A DNA stretch of 64,000 nucleotides from Episyrphus balteatus (GCF_945859705.1 NC_079135.1:33901679-33965678), one strand, 5' to 3'; shown: positions 45,080 to 58,786, counted from the first letter of the stretch. Numbers and translations are program-made. The notes: generated from the letters alone by a model not told the origin.

Positions 45080-45250
45080 TCATGTATACAAAAGTAGGCG
45101 TGGCAGGGGGCGAATAGGGTCGACACTATTTTGTGTTTTTGAACTCTCCTAGATAATCAAATTTCTTCAATTTTATTCAAATTGTGCAAGCCGTTTTCCA
45201 GATATAAATATGCACAATTAGAAGTGGGCATGGCAGGGGGCGTGGAAATA
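45080..45250 (+). repeat. Two GTGGCAGGGGGCG-containing repeat units
   Basis: AGTAGGCGTGGCAGGGGGCG at about 45092 and AGTGGGCATGGCAGGGGGCG at about 45222. Their GGGGGCG core recalls the 147-bp satellite at 25.4-26.7 kb, but the flanks differ. Confidence 0.5.
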
Positions 45251-45639
45251 TCGCTAAAGTTTGTAAAACTTGTTGTTATTACATTTAAAAACAATTTTTT
45301 TTTTCCAAACTCAACTTATTTTTAAAAATTTGATTTTTTTCCAACATCTCGACGACTGAAGATTGGAAGGGACCAAAAATTTTCGACTGTGTCCGAACAG
45401 AGATGTCCTTTTCATGACATGATATACTGTTGGCGGCTTTGTCAATTCTTCCCAAAACCTAATACCCTGAAAAAAGTGTCTAGCGGGTGGAGGATAAATT
45501 AGAACACAGAACCTCTATCGTGACAATCCATCCACCTTACGATTTTCGAAACAAGGTATTACAACCTGTCGACAATATTGGTATCTTTTTCTGCAGAAAC
45601 GAATGCGAGTATCGAAAAACTATACCATTAATCTCATAG

Positions 45640-46330
45640 GTGAACCCGGCGGGACCCCAAGCCAAAGCCAGGGCTCCGTAAAAATAAAATATGAACATAT
45701 AACTCAGATTTCAAAGAAACTCTTAAGTTTCATTTATGAATTACACTTGAAGAGACCTTTCTTTTGATACCTCTTTCGATAAATTTAGAGGAACTTTTCA
45801 AATGCATTTTTTTTCCAAAATCTGAAAAAAAAATAATTTGTGTTTTTTCCTTAAACTCATAGGCTTATTGTGAACGCAAATCTGTTTCGAGACTATCTTT
45901 GGTCGGCAGATATTTGCATAATTGCCTCCGAAATTAAGAAAAAAAATGTTTGTATGCAGATAGCTCAGCAACCAGACCCCCAAGAAACTTTTGGTTTTCA
46001 ATTTTTTGAATAGAGCTCAAAGAGACCAGGAAATTTTTTAAAATGCATTTTTCTTCGGAAAGAGGTACCCCTTGAATATATTTCGAAAATCTGAAAAAAA
46101 AATAAATTTATGATTTTTTTTTACCTAAATTCAAAGGTCTGTTTACTGTGAAATCATATCTGTAAAGCAAAACTTGTTTCGAGACTTTGGTCCGTAAATA
46201 ATTTTCTCCGAATGTAAGAAACAAATGTTTGGATGCAAACAACTCAGCAATCAAACATTCAAGAAACTTTTAGTTTTTAGTAAACGTTCAAGACTTTTCG
46301 GCCTGTGTGTTCAGCACTGCATACATTGAA
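45640..46330 (+). repeat. Dispersed repeat family R1, copy 2
   Basis: Three diverged ~230-bp modules with AACTCAGCAAC.AGA(C)C, CAAGAAACTTTT.GTTTTC and AAGAGACC words. Matches 1600-1960 and 60462-61090. Confidence 0.7.
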
Positions 46331-49300
46331 AGAGATCACAAAATTTTTTCTAAAGCTTTAAAAATAAGATCTTTAAGCTTTTTTTGGTTCTTAAATATGT
46401 ATGTTGTTCATACATTAATAAAATTAGTCTTAATTTCTTTAACTATAACTCAATCAAATGAAGAGTACCTAAACTAAATTCTACTTCCATGTTAATTTGT
46501 ATGCAAAATTAGTTATATCATTTCAGGTCATAATTTAAAGCTGCACGCCTTTTCAATTTACATGTCTTGAATATATTAATTTTGAGTGTGCGGAAAAATT
46601 TTAAATTGTTAAAAAAAAATATCGGAAATCATTAAACACGTTCCGCAAAAGTATCTTAATAAATCATTTTTTTAATTATTGTAATGGCATGCGCTGTATA
46701 GTCACTTAAATAAACTAAATGATTTATACTAATTCTAAAATGTCTATAATTAGATGTATATACGCCTTTTTTGTACCTTCCAGTTAACTTATTTACTTCC
46801 ATTTTTCCTAATGTACAAAATAAGTATGCTAGGTACCTACTCAGTGTAAATTTAGAATAATATTCAATGACATAAGAGTCTTACTTGAACATTAAAAAAC
46901 TTACTTAATAAACATTACAAAACAAACTCTTCCGAATGTCATTCCAGTTCAATCAATTAATTTATATTTTATTTTCTCATTAGCACAACTTAATTGTGGT
47001 TTTTTTCTGATACTCTTCTGAACTTGAGTATAAATAAAAACAAACAAAAAATCTATTCAACATTAGATTTATTACTATTTTTTTTTTTTCAGAAGCTTCT
47101 ATAATGGTTTCTATTACTATCCTAAGCATCAAATAAAACTATTAAGATGCAATGACTTTTTTTTTAATTCTATATTAAGAACAATTAAGTTGTTTTATTG
47201 TTTGTCTCAGGACTTTTTTTGATTATAATAAAAATTTTAAAAAATTAACTAAAGTATAATTGAATCATCATGATTTTGGAAAATCCAATTTACAAATTTT
47301 TTTAATTACCTAAACAAAGTTGACTAGTCCACACTCCATAAAAAAACACAAAAAAAAAAATCCATTAATCTTCAGCACTTTTACTCATAAATCTACATAT
47401 TTTGACATCCTCATGAAATGATATGATGATAGAGAGGTAGGCGTTTGGAAAGTTTGCCATATCAACACTTCAGGTATTTTTTGTTTGCATAATTCATTGT
47501 TTAAATAAATGTATTTTGATTTGGATCCATTACCTATATTGATTGACAATAATTTGAATTCGAGAAAAACATCTATAATTTAATTAAAGCTTTAATGTAA
47601 GTGCGCACACTGTCAACAAAACAACAAGTAGAAAAACAAATATTTTGAATCCGAACTTAGTCAAAGTTCTATTGACTTTCATAACTACTCCCTTCAAGTC
47701 ACGTTGGTTGGGATACAAATAGAACAACTTGGTACTGACGAGACAAGATGAAATCAAAACAATAACAAATCCCTATTAGCAGTTTTGAAACGTTGACTTT
47801 TAGCTCTAGAATTTGCAGGTTTCTAAATTAAATCATTGAGTATATTGAATTTTTTCTACCCATTTTGATGTATAACTTGTGAAGTCACTATTAACTTACA
47901 ATATCAGTTACCTACTTGGGCCTCAAAATATAGAAATTGATATTAATTTGGTAAAAAAGTTTGGTTGAATATAATACGAAGAGGTATACCTCTGTTCGAA
48001 GGTTTAAGTATTTATCAAAGATGATGCTTAAACAAGAGTTGAACCACTGCTAAACCAAGGCTGAACCAAGTTTTTAGATACAAGTGGACCGAAGTGACAA
48101 TAGATCTACAAAAAGTAACAGTTTGTTGCAGATCTTAGTTTGACGGACATGCCTTCAATATAGTTATCATTTTTTTAATGACGTTAGTGAGGCCATAACC
48201 GTCAACAACGGCCTTATGTGGTGGCGCTAACTGCCACAAACGACCATGATGCACATTCTGTATGAATTATTCAAGGGTAGTTGGGAATTTCTCTAGCTGC
48301 GGTAGAGGTGAGGTACTGGCTAGTTGGTACAGTTTAATTTGACGTCAGTAGACTTTTTCTTGTGGGATTTCCTGAAGTCGCAATTAAGAGTCATTGAAAA
48401 TTGTAATCTATTTGAGCATAAAAAACAGCTTACCAGGGAATTAACTTAATTTTATTCAAAAAATTAATGGCTTGGCTGGTTAATCTGTTTGCTTAAAACG
48501 TCAGAGTTTGCGTCATAAATGTAAAAACTACACATATTTGTATATTGTATCGAAAAAAGTTTTTTCTTTCAGGAAAGTTTTACTTTAAGACTTTTTGTTA
48601 AAACCTTTCACAAGAAAAAACGAACCTTTTGAATCGGAAAAATTGAATCTCTTGATTCATGTGCAATCATTGGTATTTTTATTTTTCCTATTCTAAGACT
48701 CTATAAAAACCTGTTGTTTTTTTTAATGGAATGGATTTGTTTGAACTCAATAATTTTCCATGATATTCCTGCAAGAAGATACTTTAAAGAAATTCATATC
48801 AAACACCACTTGCATTTAAGAAAAAAGTAACACATTTTCTTGGGCTTATTTGAATGCGGTTAAGTTAATGTTCCTGCCAAATTGTTTCATTACGGTTTTT
48901 TTTTTTTAAAGAGTTTTCAGAAAATGATATTAATGTCCTTCATTCGAAAACGAAATCAGCTTATTTTTGATCTTTTCATTCAAAAATTCTTTTCTATTAG
49001 ATGCATACAAAGTGGATCAAAAGTTCATGGTTCATAAATTTTCCAGGAAAAGCATTAAAGTAATATTCTTATTCACTACACCCATTATGCATAAAGACAG
49101 TAAATGCTTTTTTTTACTTCTAGTAAAATCATTTCCTTTTCTCCCAGCAAATATAGACATTTTTCATGATTTTTGATCATCCAAAATCAAAAGGTCAAAA
49201 TTAATTGGTTTAAAAATAGTTTCCTGCAGCCTAATGCCTAACCTTGGGATGGTTTTTTTTTTTAATTTCAGTTTTTCATTTTTTCAGAACACTTCCATGG

Positions 49301-49605
49301 TAAAACACGAATTTCAAGAAAAAAAACGACTTATTAATAATATAAAAATTAAATAAAATTTTACCAAAAGAACGTCTGTTAGAAGGTATTAATGTTTCGT
49401 ACTAAGATCTGAAAATCGAGAGATTTTAACTTCAAGTTAATTTTCAATCACTCCGATACGACAATTTTTAACAAAGGTACGGAAAAGAAACTTAAAAAAG
49501 GTTATGATTTTCGATGAATTTTAATTTAGTATGCATAATGCATATACTTGAAATTTGTACAATAAAGTTACAACTTTGTTTTATGCATCCAAATAAAGTT
49601 AATAC
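46331..49605. other. Gene-free AT-rich DNA
   Basis: No gene, RNA or clear repeat recognised in about 3.3 kb. 48180-48330 is slightly less AT-rich but shows no coding pattern. Confidence 0.5.
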
Positions 49606-50284
49606 AAAAAAATCATGTGTGCAATTCACACGTAGAAGTGAAACCTTAAAAAATCATTTTTCTTGCAAAAACAAAAATCGAAAAAATCTACCTTTTTTAT
49701 TCCATCACCTTTAAATCCATATTTTTATATCAGAACCTAAAATAAATTTTATATCATCTGAAAGCTTATTATTTCACCTTTTATATAACGCTTAAATCAT
49801 ATTCTACCATGCCTACAAAAAAAGTAAGAATTTTTTAAGGCCAACCATGTCGAAATGTCAAACTGAGATAACGGTACTTCCTACACTGGTGGCAAGTCAT
49901 GGTCAACAGATCTCTACAGGTGTTTTGAGGTATTTTTCAAGGTTTTCAATTTAAGATTGTGTAACTTGTAGAGCACTTACCGTTATGTGTGATATATCAA
50001 ATGAAAGGTAATATTATCAGGATGCTCAATAAAGTTAAATAAAATTTGTATGTGCTCTAGATCAAAAGATATAACGTGTTTAGATAAAAACCAGGATTTT
50101 GAATATTAAATTAATTGAAATTTTGCACAGTTATAGTTTATTTAACTATCCATCTACAGTGTAAATTTCATATATCTATCTATTAAAACAAAAAAGTTAT
50201 AATCAATTGATTTTTCCTGTTGCTTTTTTGTTTCATCTTGTTTCAAATCACTACGATACTAAGGAAGTTTTCACTTCAAAAAGG
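49606..50284 (+). mobile_element. Dispersed element X, copy 2
   Basis: Starts with an A-run, then TCATGTGTGCAATTCACACG, and ends ACTTCAAAAA. It has one internal ATCTGAAAGCTTATT module, making it the shortest of three copies. The ORF starting before its left edge (49514-49714) runs in by chance. Confidence 0.75.
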
Positions 50285-50368
50285 AGGTTCTGATTAAATT
50301 TAAGCTTAGTTTTTTATTTGAAATAAGTATTTCGGTTTTTTGCAAATCGTCAGAATCAATTAGCAACA

Positions 50369-52520
50369 AAGGAGATGGGGCGTTTTTGGGCCATGAGCGT
50401 TCAGTAATGAGACTAGTCTCGAATTGAAGCTGGAGCTTAGTATATTCAATATATGAAGTTTTTTTTAAAATCGAAAGTCAGGGTCCTGAGATATAAGGCT
50501 CCAAAGTTCGTTCTGATAACCATTTTCTGTCCCTTTTATATGCAAATATCATTAGAACTATAAGAGCTATATGTATGTTTTTGATGTCAAATGAAAGGTT
50601 GTTTTTGTGCCAACAATATATAACACATATTACACATAAAAAAGAAACGGCGAAAAAAATAAAGAAAAAGTAAAATATTAATGAAAAAGAGAGTAATCCT
50701 GAACAAGTTTAAGGTTGACCTGAAAAAACGACAAAAACTAAGGATGAAGCTTTGTTCCTGAAAGCCTCTGCAATAATAATCCGCTTTTACCAAAATCGGA
50801 TTAGATATTTTTTCGAGATATCCCCATAAAAGGGTTTTTTTTTGTGAAAAATTCATACCAAAGCAAGGCACGAGTACGATAACTTAGGCGCCGAGAATTG
50901 ACAACGGCTATTTGTAGAGGTGTTCAATACAAATATTTTTTCTTACGGGAGGGGGGGGGGTCAATGTCACTCCCTTCAGGCGGGAGGGGCAATTTTCAAA
51001 AGAAATACTTGAAATCATAAAAAAATTATTAAAAAACAACGGCAACACTTACAGTTATCAATGATACTTTTTTCAAAAGCTAGAGTTATACACTTGATTT
51101 TAATTTTTAAATCAAACATTTCAATCAATCGTTTTTGAAATAATCGATTTCAAAATCAACATTTAGGAAAAATAAGATTAAAAAAATACATTGGATACTA
51201 TTTTTGTCAAGTTTTTCAATGAGAAATTGATTGATGAGTAAATTGTATCAATAATTTCCTAATCAAACACTGAAAACCATATCTTCTTATGCCTTGCTTC
51301 TATTTTTTGAGAAAAATGAAAATGAGAAAAACTAATTTCTTAATCAGATTTTTATTTTCTTGGCTGTTTACCATTATCAAAAATCAGAAAAGGTCGATAT
51401 TCATACATAGAGTCAGTAAAGAGCTTTGTTCTTCTTAAAAAAAAAAAACTAGATTCCCATTGTACGCTCACCGCAGGAGAGCCCTGATGGTGCAGAGAAT
51501 AGTCCCCAAAAACTTAATCCACTGAAGGATTTGAAAAAAGTTTTCTTATTTTACAATTTTCTCAAAAACTAGAAAGCATAAGAAGATATGGTTTTCAGTG
51601 TTTGATTAGGAAATTATTGATGCAATTTACTCATCAATCAATTTCTCATTGAAAAACTTGACAAAAATAGTATCCAATGTATTTTTTTAATCTTATTTTT
51701 CCCAAATGTTGATTTTGAAATCGATTATGTATTTCAAAAACGATTGATTGAAATGTTTGATTTAAAAATTAAAATCAAGTGTATAACTCTAGCTTTTGAA
51801 AAAAGTATCATTGATAACTGTAAGTGTTGCCGTTGTTTTTTAATAATTTTTTTATGATTTCAAGTATTTCTTTTGAAAATTGCCCCTCCCGCCTAAAGGG
51901 AGGGACATTGACCCCCCCTTTCCCGTAAGAAAAAATATTTGTATTGAACACCTCTACAAATAGCCGTTGTCAATTCTCGGCGCCTAAGTTATCGTACTCG
52001 TGCCTTGCTTTGGTATGAATTTTTCACAAAAAAAAAACCCTTTTATGGGGATATCTCGAAAAAATATCTAATCCGATTTTGGTAAAAGCGGATTATTATT
52101 GCAGAGGCTTTCAGGAACAAAGCTTCATCCTTAGTTTTTGTCGTTTTTTCAGGTCAACCTTAAACTTGTTCAGGATTACTCTCTTTTTCATTAATATTTT
52201 ACTTTTTCTTTATTTTTTCGCCGTTTCTTTTTTATGTGTAATATGTGTTATATATTGTTGAAAAGGCACAAAAACAACCTCTCATTTGACATCAAAACCA
52301 TACATATAGCTCTTATAGTTCTAATGATATTTGCATATAAAAGGGACAGAAAATGGTTATCAGAACGAACTTTGGAGCCTTATATCTCAGGACCCTGACT
52401 TTCGATTTAAAAAAAAAAACTTCATATATTGAATATACTAAGCTCCAGCTTCAATTCGAGACTAGTCTCATTAATGTACGCTCATGGCCCAGGTCCCATA
52501 TAATTTTGCCCCATCTCCTT
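50369..52520. mobile_element. 2.15-kb foldback element with ~0.97-kb arms
   Basis: The left arm 50369-51330 and right arm 51538-52520 are near-complementary along their length: GGAGATGGGGC against GCCCCATCTCC at the tips, GAGACTAGTCTC in both arms, and CTAATCAAACACTGAAAACC against its inverse near the loop. The loop is about 200 bp and includes GTACGCTCACCGCAGGAGAG. Matching frames on opposite strands (50587-50871 minus, 52079-52261 plus) are copies of each other and not genes. A diverged fragment is at 18290-18500. Confidence 0.88.
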
Positions 52521-53394
52521 TTAGTGACTTCTATTTTTAGCTGAAAATTTTGTATAGTTTGTTAACATAGCTTGCTAGTTTATAGTAGAAATTTAGTTGG
52601 AATTTTTGTCTGTGAATTTTTTAACGACCATAACTTCAAAACGTTCCTAATTTCCTATCGTTCGCTGTTTTAGTTAAGAATCTTTACACACCTTTTTCTT
52701 CAACAAAACGTGCTCATAAACAATTACCTACCCGCTGTTTATACAAAGTGTAGGAGCACAAAAAAGTAAGTGCTCCCACTTGTATGCCACTTGAAATTTG
52801 AAATGTAAACAAACATATTCTTCAGATATTAAAAATATAATCTACCAATTAGTTAGTATTCATCTCATATTTTACTCATACCTGCTGCTTTATTAACTAG
52901 CTATACAATAAAATCAATCAACAAAAAAGGGTGGGGGAGAATGGAGTAGGTATGCCTGTGCCCCACCATTACCAACATTATTCCTACCGTTTTATAACTT
53001 TTTAATAAAACAAAACAAATCATCATCATTAAATCGATATATTCTTCATATAAATTATTTTATTATAAAAATATTAATTTTTCTGAACAACAAACAAATA
53101 ATAATAATTCTGCGTTTCTGGTTATATGCGAAAGCGCGTCCATCCGTTCAATCGTTTGCTTAGTATCGTTTTTAATTCCTTTGCGCGCTCTTGATCGTGT
53201 GTAATAATATTTTTTTATTTTTTAATTTTTTCTGTGCGAGTAGATACAAAAGCGCATTCACTCATTTTTATGATTTTCACTTTTTTTTTATGTATATTTT
53301 TTTGTCGTCGTTGTTGTTGGTAATATAATTTTTAATTTATCTTTCAACTCAACACCCTCCTCCATTCACCGCATTCAACCCCCTTTTTTGCGAC
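52521..53394. other. Upstream region of the 53.8-kb gene
   Basis: AT-rich to about 53110, then CpG-bearing (AAAGCGCGTCCATCCG, TTTGCGCGCTCTTGATCG). Likely promoter-proximal DNA. Confidence 0.4.
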
Positions 53395-53403
53395 TATATA
53401 AAA
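53394..53403 (+). promoter_or_regulatory. Candidate TATA box (CTATATAAAA)
   Basis: A strong TATATAAAA match about 420 nt before the start codon. A second match, TATAAATA, is at 53490-53497. Which is used cannot be decided from sequence. Confidence 0.4.
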
Positions 53404-53768
53404 ATCCCAGAGAGATGTATTTATTTTTTTTTTATTTTTTCATTTATTCGTACGTAGAATGAGAATGTCGATAGCCTCGGCTTGGACCATATAAATAAAG
53501 AATTTCCATCGTCTCTCGGATTACTAGTTTAATGTTCTAAACGTGCAATTGCGCGCAAACTTACTATACTACTACTCGCAATCAACGGACGTTTTACACG
53601 CTTTTTTTTGTCTTAACAATTTTTGTATCTTTCGTGTTTTTTCTTTGTGATTTTTATGTGAAATTAATTTAATAAAAAAAATACTAAACTGTGTTCGAAG
53701 GACTTCCTGACTGAAAAGTGATTGATCTTTTAAGTGTTTTTCGGCAACAAAAAAGTGACAAAAATCGC

Positions 53769-53789
53769 ATGAAACAATCGACACTTTAA
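53769..53789 (+). other. Short upstream ORF in the 5' leader
   Basis: ATG followed by five codons and TAA, ending 26 nt before the main start codon. Any leader starting at either TATA candidate would contain it, so it could modulate translation. Confidence 0.4.
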
Positions 53790-53815
53790 CGCACCTTCTT
53801 TGTGTCACATTAAAA

Positions 53816-54795
53816 ATGCAATCGCATCAAAGTTTATTCACTGGGCAGAGTGTAAACGGCCATAAACGTCGCCCTTCACTCGGTAAATCAATGCCTGTGA
53901 CTTCGTTGCTGCTGAATTTGTCAGCGCCAACTTTTAAGGATTACTCGAGTTTGTCAAAGGACGGTCGGTCACCCGAATTTGAACGCCCTCCGTTGTTCTT
54001 TAACGTACGTAAATCTAGCGGAAGTGAATACAGTTCTCCAGATGAGAGCATAGATAAGGATTTTGAAATTTTAGAAGCTCCTAAAAATGAGGACCTGGAA
54101 GGTGACTCTAAACCCCAAGCTCCTTGTTTAAATTGTCAAAACTCTGAGGGTGCTGATAATAACCCCCTAACAGAATTATGCAAAATACTTTGCACAAAAG
54201 AGTGCTGTGAAGTTCCACAAATCCCAGCCATAGAACTGCCTAAGGATAACATACGTCAACCATTGCACAGACCACCTTCAAGAATCGACTTGCAACGCAA
54301 ACAATTCCTCACTGATATGTTGGGTTTGAATAATGACGATGATGACCAGAATTCTGCTGTCTTAGGGCAAAATGACCCTGAGCTGGTTGAGATAGTCGCG
54401 GATATAATTGACAACACAGCTGCCTCAACTACATCCGCCGCCACCACTGCCGTTGCAACCAATACAACAGAGGCAGCTGTTGACCGGCAATATCCGTCAT
54501 CGTTATGGTCAGCAGGTACGCCCCAAGAAAGTGCAATGCTGAAGGATTTTCGTGAAAAGTTCGCCATTGCGGAAGCTTTAGCTAAAACCTCGGCAATGAC
54601 CTCGCCAGCAGTTAAGAGACGCTTGGCCGCACGCAGAGTTGAAATGGAACTAGACGACTCTGAGGAGAATGAAAATCCTCATCGTCGTTGTTTGGTTGCT
54701 ACCGACAACACAACCACCACCGGTTCGCATGCACCTAAAATTGAAAACGGAAGTGAATATGAACCACCACGGGACTTGCTGTTGTATCTTGTGAG
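53816..54795 (+). CDS. First coding exon of an unrecognised Ser/Pro-rich protein
   Basis: 326 codons plus two bases, open from ATG (TAAAAATG context) to LLLYLVAG/GTAAAA; the in-frame stop TAA at 54797-54799 lies inside the donor. The exon is likely spliced onwards in phase 2. It has no signal peptide or membrane segment. Features: HKRRPSLGKSMP (residues 16-27, possible phosphosites), an SSPDESID acidic Ser patch (73-80), a Cys cluster CxxC..CxxxCxxxCC (104-131), an Asp run (174-177), the helix-like PELVEIVADIIDN (188-200), a Thr/Ala tract (201-221), the helix LKDFREKFAIAEALAK (242-257), the basic VKRRLAARR (266-274), and EPPRDLLLYLVR at the end. GC content and codon use are clearly coding compared with the surroundings. 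Probably intracellular and regulatory. Family not recognised. Confidence 0.72.
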
Positions 54796-55648
54796 GTAAA
54801 AAATTGTTTCAAAGAAATCAGCGAAATCAGTTGTTTTTTAGCCAATTTTAAACTGAGGCATGAGTTAGTTGCCTCGGGACCCGGTTAGTCGGTTAGGTAT
54901 TATAGAGACTGTTTCCCCTTTTGCCATATATAAATCATCAAGTTGGAGTGACACCAGCTCTCTGAATAACTATAAACTGGATCTGGTTGCACTTGACTGT
55001 GGAGTAGGTAGGTATTTGTAGCCAACAACACGAAAAAAAGTTATGAGACAGTTAACTTTTGTTTTCGTCCGGACTGTTTTTTGACATGGTAGACAGATTG
55101 ACGTCAGATATTGCCACTTACATATTACTTAACTGTTCAGAGCGAGAATGAGTGTTTGTTTTAAAAGTACTTGCAATGAGAGTGGATTTCTAGAAATCCA
55201 GTAAGTGACTAATTTAGATAGTGTTGTAGGTTAATTTGCATAGTAGCCAGTGCTTGAGTTGGAGTGAAGTTTTAGATTTCATTATTATTTGTTGATAGAT
55301 CATTGATGTCGTGTCCACAAGTTCGTTACTGTTTGCCTACAAAATTGTAGATAATGTTGTTGAGCATTCACTGTTCTGTTAACTCTATCAACAACAAAAT
55401 TATTGTTAAATAAAAATGAAACAACAACAAATACCTATGGTTTCACAGTGACGACACTTTTGATTGCAACAAGTTTTGATCAACAAGTGCAATAATTTGG
55501 AAAATTTATATCGCAACTTGGATTTTTATATTAAACTTAAATATTCATTTTTGATTTGAGAAAATTAATTATATCAGCCATCAGTAACATTGTCGTTTCT
55601 GTAGAGTTAGGACCGTGCGTTTAATCTAATATTTCTAATCTTACTCAG
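54796..55648 (+). other. Intron (or 3' flank) of the 53.8-kb gene
   Basis: Begins GTAAAAAATTG. No further exon was recognised before the hAT-like insertion. AT content rises steadily. Confidence 0.5.
55641..55648. repeat. 8-bp target-site duplication, left copy
   Basis: TTACTCAG, repeated exactly at 58787-58794 on the other side of the element. Confidence 0.85.
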
Positions 55649-56050
55649 CAAGGGCGGATCCAGGATTTTTTTCTGGGGGGGGGCACAAGGGACGGATTGG
55701 CAAAAAAATCAGCAATAACAGTTAGAAATAAAGTGAAGTATCATACGACTGACTGACAAGCAGCGAATTTTAACGACGCACAGTGCGGTATTTTAGTCTA
55801 AAACCTGGCCAAACATATTTGGGCACATTTTCCACATCAAATAGGTACCAAATTGCAAAAAAAATATTCGGAAGGAAAAATTTTCATTTTCTTGGTACAG
55901 TAAAAGCCACTTAAGTGCTTACCCACTTACCTCCCGATTAGCCGGGAGAAAAAAAATATTAAAAATCATAAAATGCACGTATAACCCTGTACTATAACTT
56001 TTCTTAAAGTTCGTTATTTATTTTATTTTTTGAGTCAAGTTGTTTCATTA

Positions 56051-56788
56051 AGGCCCATTTGCTGAAACGAAACTTAAATAGTTAAGTAAAACCTAAAGAG
56101 CTAAGTTTCACATAACGGTTTGCTCGAATTTAAAACTAACATAACTTAGCTGGAAGAAATTTAAGAACATAAGCAGTTAGCGTTCTACTTAAGTATTTTT
56201 ATTAAATAAAAAAGAAAAGAATGCGGCTTAAGAAATGGATGTATGTAGTCAAAAATTACATCAATTATCAATTTAATAGAAATTTTTTCACTTTCATTAG
56301 CATTTACCATCTACAGATGGAAAAACTTTCAACACAAATTTTTGAAACACTGTTTACTTTTTGTTATCATAATTTTCATTCTTAGTTTTGTCAAACGCAC
56401 ACATTTAAAAATTAATTTTTTACTTATTCAAATTTAAATTCTTTCAAATGAATATTTTTCAAAATTAAATTTAACATATATTTTTGGTCACTTTCACTGT
56501 TGAATCTTTTTTTTTCTGTAATAAAAAGACACACACTTTTCTTAACAACAAATTTGTTGCATTCTAACTGCTTAATTTTCTCAAAAACAATTCGAATTTT
56601 TTGACTTTTCTATCGATTTGACATTTGGATTTGAAGTTCTCAGCGATTTATATCATGAAAGAAAATCATTGCTGAGTTCCATATAAATATTTTTTAGCAA
56701 CGTAGAATAAAATAAGAAGAACTTAAGAACTATGTTGGACCTATGTAGTTAGGATTCAAATTTATGACCCGTATGAGCAAATGGGCCT
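56051..56788. mobile_element. Nested MITE with AGGCCCATTTGCT ends
   Basis: AGGCCCATTTGCT at the left and AGCAAATGGGCCT at the right, a 13-bp perfect inverted repeat 738 bp apart, with further inverted wording inside (TTAAATAGTTAAGT.., ..TATGTAGTTAGGATTC). Non-coding, inside the hAT-type element. Confidence 0.7.
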
Positions 56789-56830
56789 AAATAGTTTTTG
56801 AGAAATTAAGTTTTAAAGATGAAATGTAGA

Positions 56831-57905
56831 AAAAAAAATCATGTGTGCAATTCACACGTGGTAGAAGTGAAACCTTAAAAAATCATTTTTCTTGCAAAAA
56901 TAAAAAAATAGAAAAAATCTACCTATTTTTATTCTATCACCTTCAAATCCATGTTTTTTATATGACAACCTATATAAATCTTATATCATCTGAAAGCTTA
57001 TTGTCTAAGCTCAAAATATATATATCGATCAGTTCTATGAGACATCTACAAAAAGAGCTAGAATTTTTTGAACTCGATCAATTTTCATCAAAAAAAGCAA
57101 AAAAACACGTATTTTTATCTTCTCACGCTATTAAATCCATTTTTTCCCAAACAACCTATACAAATTTTTACACCATCTGAAAGCTTATTGTCTTAGCTCA
57201 AAATATATATATCGATCAGGTGTATGAGACATCTACAAAAAGAGCTAGAATTTTTTTAACTCGATGAAATTTCATCTAAAAAGCAAAAAAAAAACATTTA
57301 TTTTTAAGTTCTCATGCTTTAAATCAATTTTTTTGTTTGACAACCTATAAAAAATTTTATAGGTACCATGTGAAAGCTTATTGTTTCACCTTGTATAATG
57401 ATGTATAAATCTTATTTCAAAGATGTCTACAAGAGAAGTTAGAATTTTTTAAAGTCAACCATGGCGAATTTCCAGACTGAGATTACGGTACTTCCTACAC
57501 TGATAGCTGGTCATCGCCAATAGATCTCCACAGGTGTTTTGAGGTATTTTTAATTTTTTTTTCAATTTAAGATTGTGTAACTTGTAGAGCACGTAACGTT
57601 ATGTGTGAAAAGCTTATGTTAGCAGCATGCGTATTAAAGTTAAATCAAATTTGTATGTGCACTAGATCAAAAGATATAACGTGTGTTAGAAAAGAACATT
57701 TTTTTACCGTTATCTCCGAATTTTGAATATGAAATTAATTGAAATTTTGTACAATAATATATTATTTAATTACCTATCTACAGTACAAATTTCATTCATC
57801 TATCTATTAAAACAAAAAAGTTATAACAAGTTGAAGTCGTGTCGCGTTTTCGTTTCATTTTGTTTCAAATCACTACGATACTAAAGAAGTTTTCACTTCA
57901 AAAAT
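56831..57905 (+). mobile_element. Dispersed element X, copy 3 (longest)
   Basis: Starts TCATGTGTGCAATTCACACG and ends TTTTCACTTCAAAAA. It has three ATCTGAAAGCTTATTGTC / CTACAAAAAGAGCTAGAATT modules against one to two in the other copies. A 111-codon frame (56845-57180) shares its start with frames in the other two copies but consists of poly-Lys/Phe wording. Confidence 0.78.
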
Positions 57906-58786
57906 GTTTTCGTTTTTTAATTGATTTTGTATAAAATTTTGCAATATTATGGACATATTTATACCATTTTTTAATGACCTCGTAGTTTTTAGTCAAATAC
58001 TAGAGACTTCATTCTAATAAAAAATATTAAAGTTCCTAAGATTAAAAAAAAACTGAAACATAGGTAGGTACTTTTTTTCTGGGAAAAGTTTTGTTGTTTT
58101 TATTTGCAATACATTTTTTTATATCTCAAGAATATTGTGTTCAAATTGTAGGTCTATTGGAGCCAAATTGACCAAGTTATGAGTATTTTAATACTTCGCT
58201 TACGAACGTTTTAGTCCAGGGTTCAAAACTTTAAATCGTTCTCCCCACAACTAATGTTTTCAAGCAGGTGCCCTTTATAACTTCAAAACTACTGCACCGA
58301 TTCTTTTGAAATTTGTGGCGGGTTGCGCTATTTTAAAAACACTAACGTAAGAAAAAAATAACGAAAAAAGTGCAAATTTTTTAAGTGTGTATTTCAACCC
58401 CTTCGTATGGAAAAATAGAGTTGCATATACAATTAAATTTTTTTTAGAATACAATTCATACCTTAATTGTCAATTTCCATATCAAAATTTTTCACCAAAA
58501 TCACTTTGAAGTTAAAAAAAAAACACTTAGAAAATTCACTTTTTTTTAAATCGAAAAAAAAATTCGTGTCTACCCAACAAATAGTAGTTTATTTATTTGT
58601 GAGGTGGATCAACAAACAATAAAATTCGCATTTTCAGCCAGAAATAGACAAGAGTTTCACTTACCTAAGTTCTTTCTGTTATTATTCATATATTTTAACA
58701 ACTCTTATAATTTGATTTGCTTTAAGTATGAACCAGTTCTGGGGGGGGCACGTGCCCCCGTGCCCCCCCCCCTGGATCCGCCGGTG

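Larger units (their letters stand above)
55649..58786. mobile_element. Non-autonomous hAT-type element, 3.1 kb, with nested insertions
   Basis: The left end CAAGGGCGGATCCAGG and the right end CCTGGATCCGCCGGTG form inverted repeats (14 of 16 positions agree), each followed inwards by a G-run or C-run and GGGGGGCAC-type sequence. An exact 8-bp duplication flanks it. 8-bp duplications with CA..G termini are the hAT signature. No transposase frame was found. Inside are a second inverted-repeat element (56051-56788) and element X (56831-57905). It lies in what is probably an intron of the 53.8-kb gene. Confidence 0.85.

Noticed and set aside
50587..52261. Matching 60-94 codon frames on opposite strands
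   Set aside because: They are the two arms of the foldback element, so the match reflects DNA inversion rather than protein conservation.
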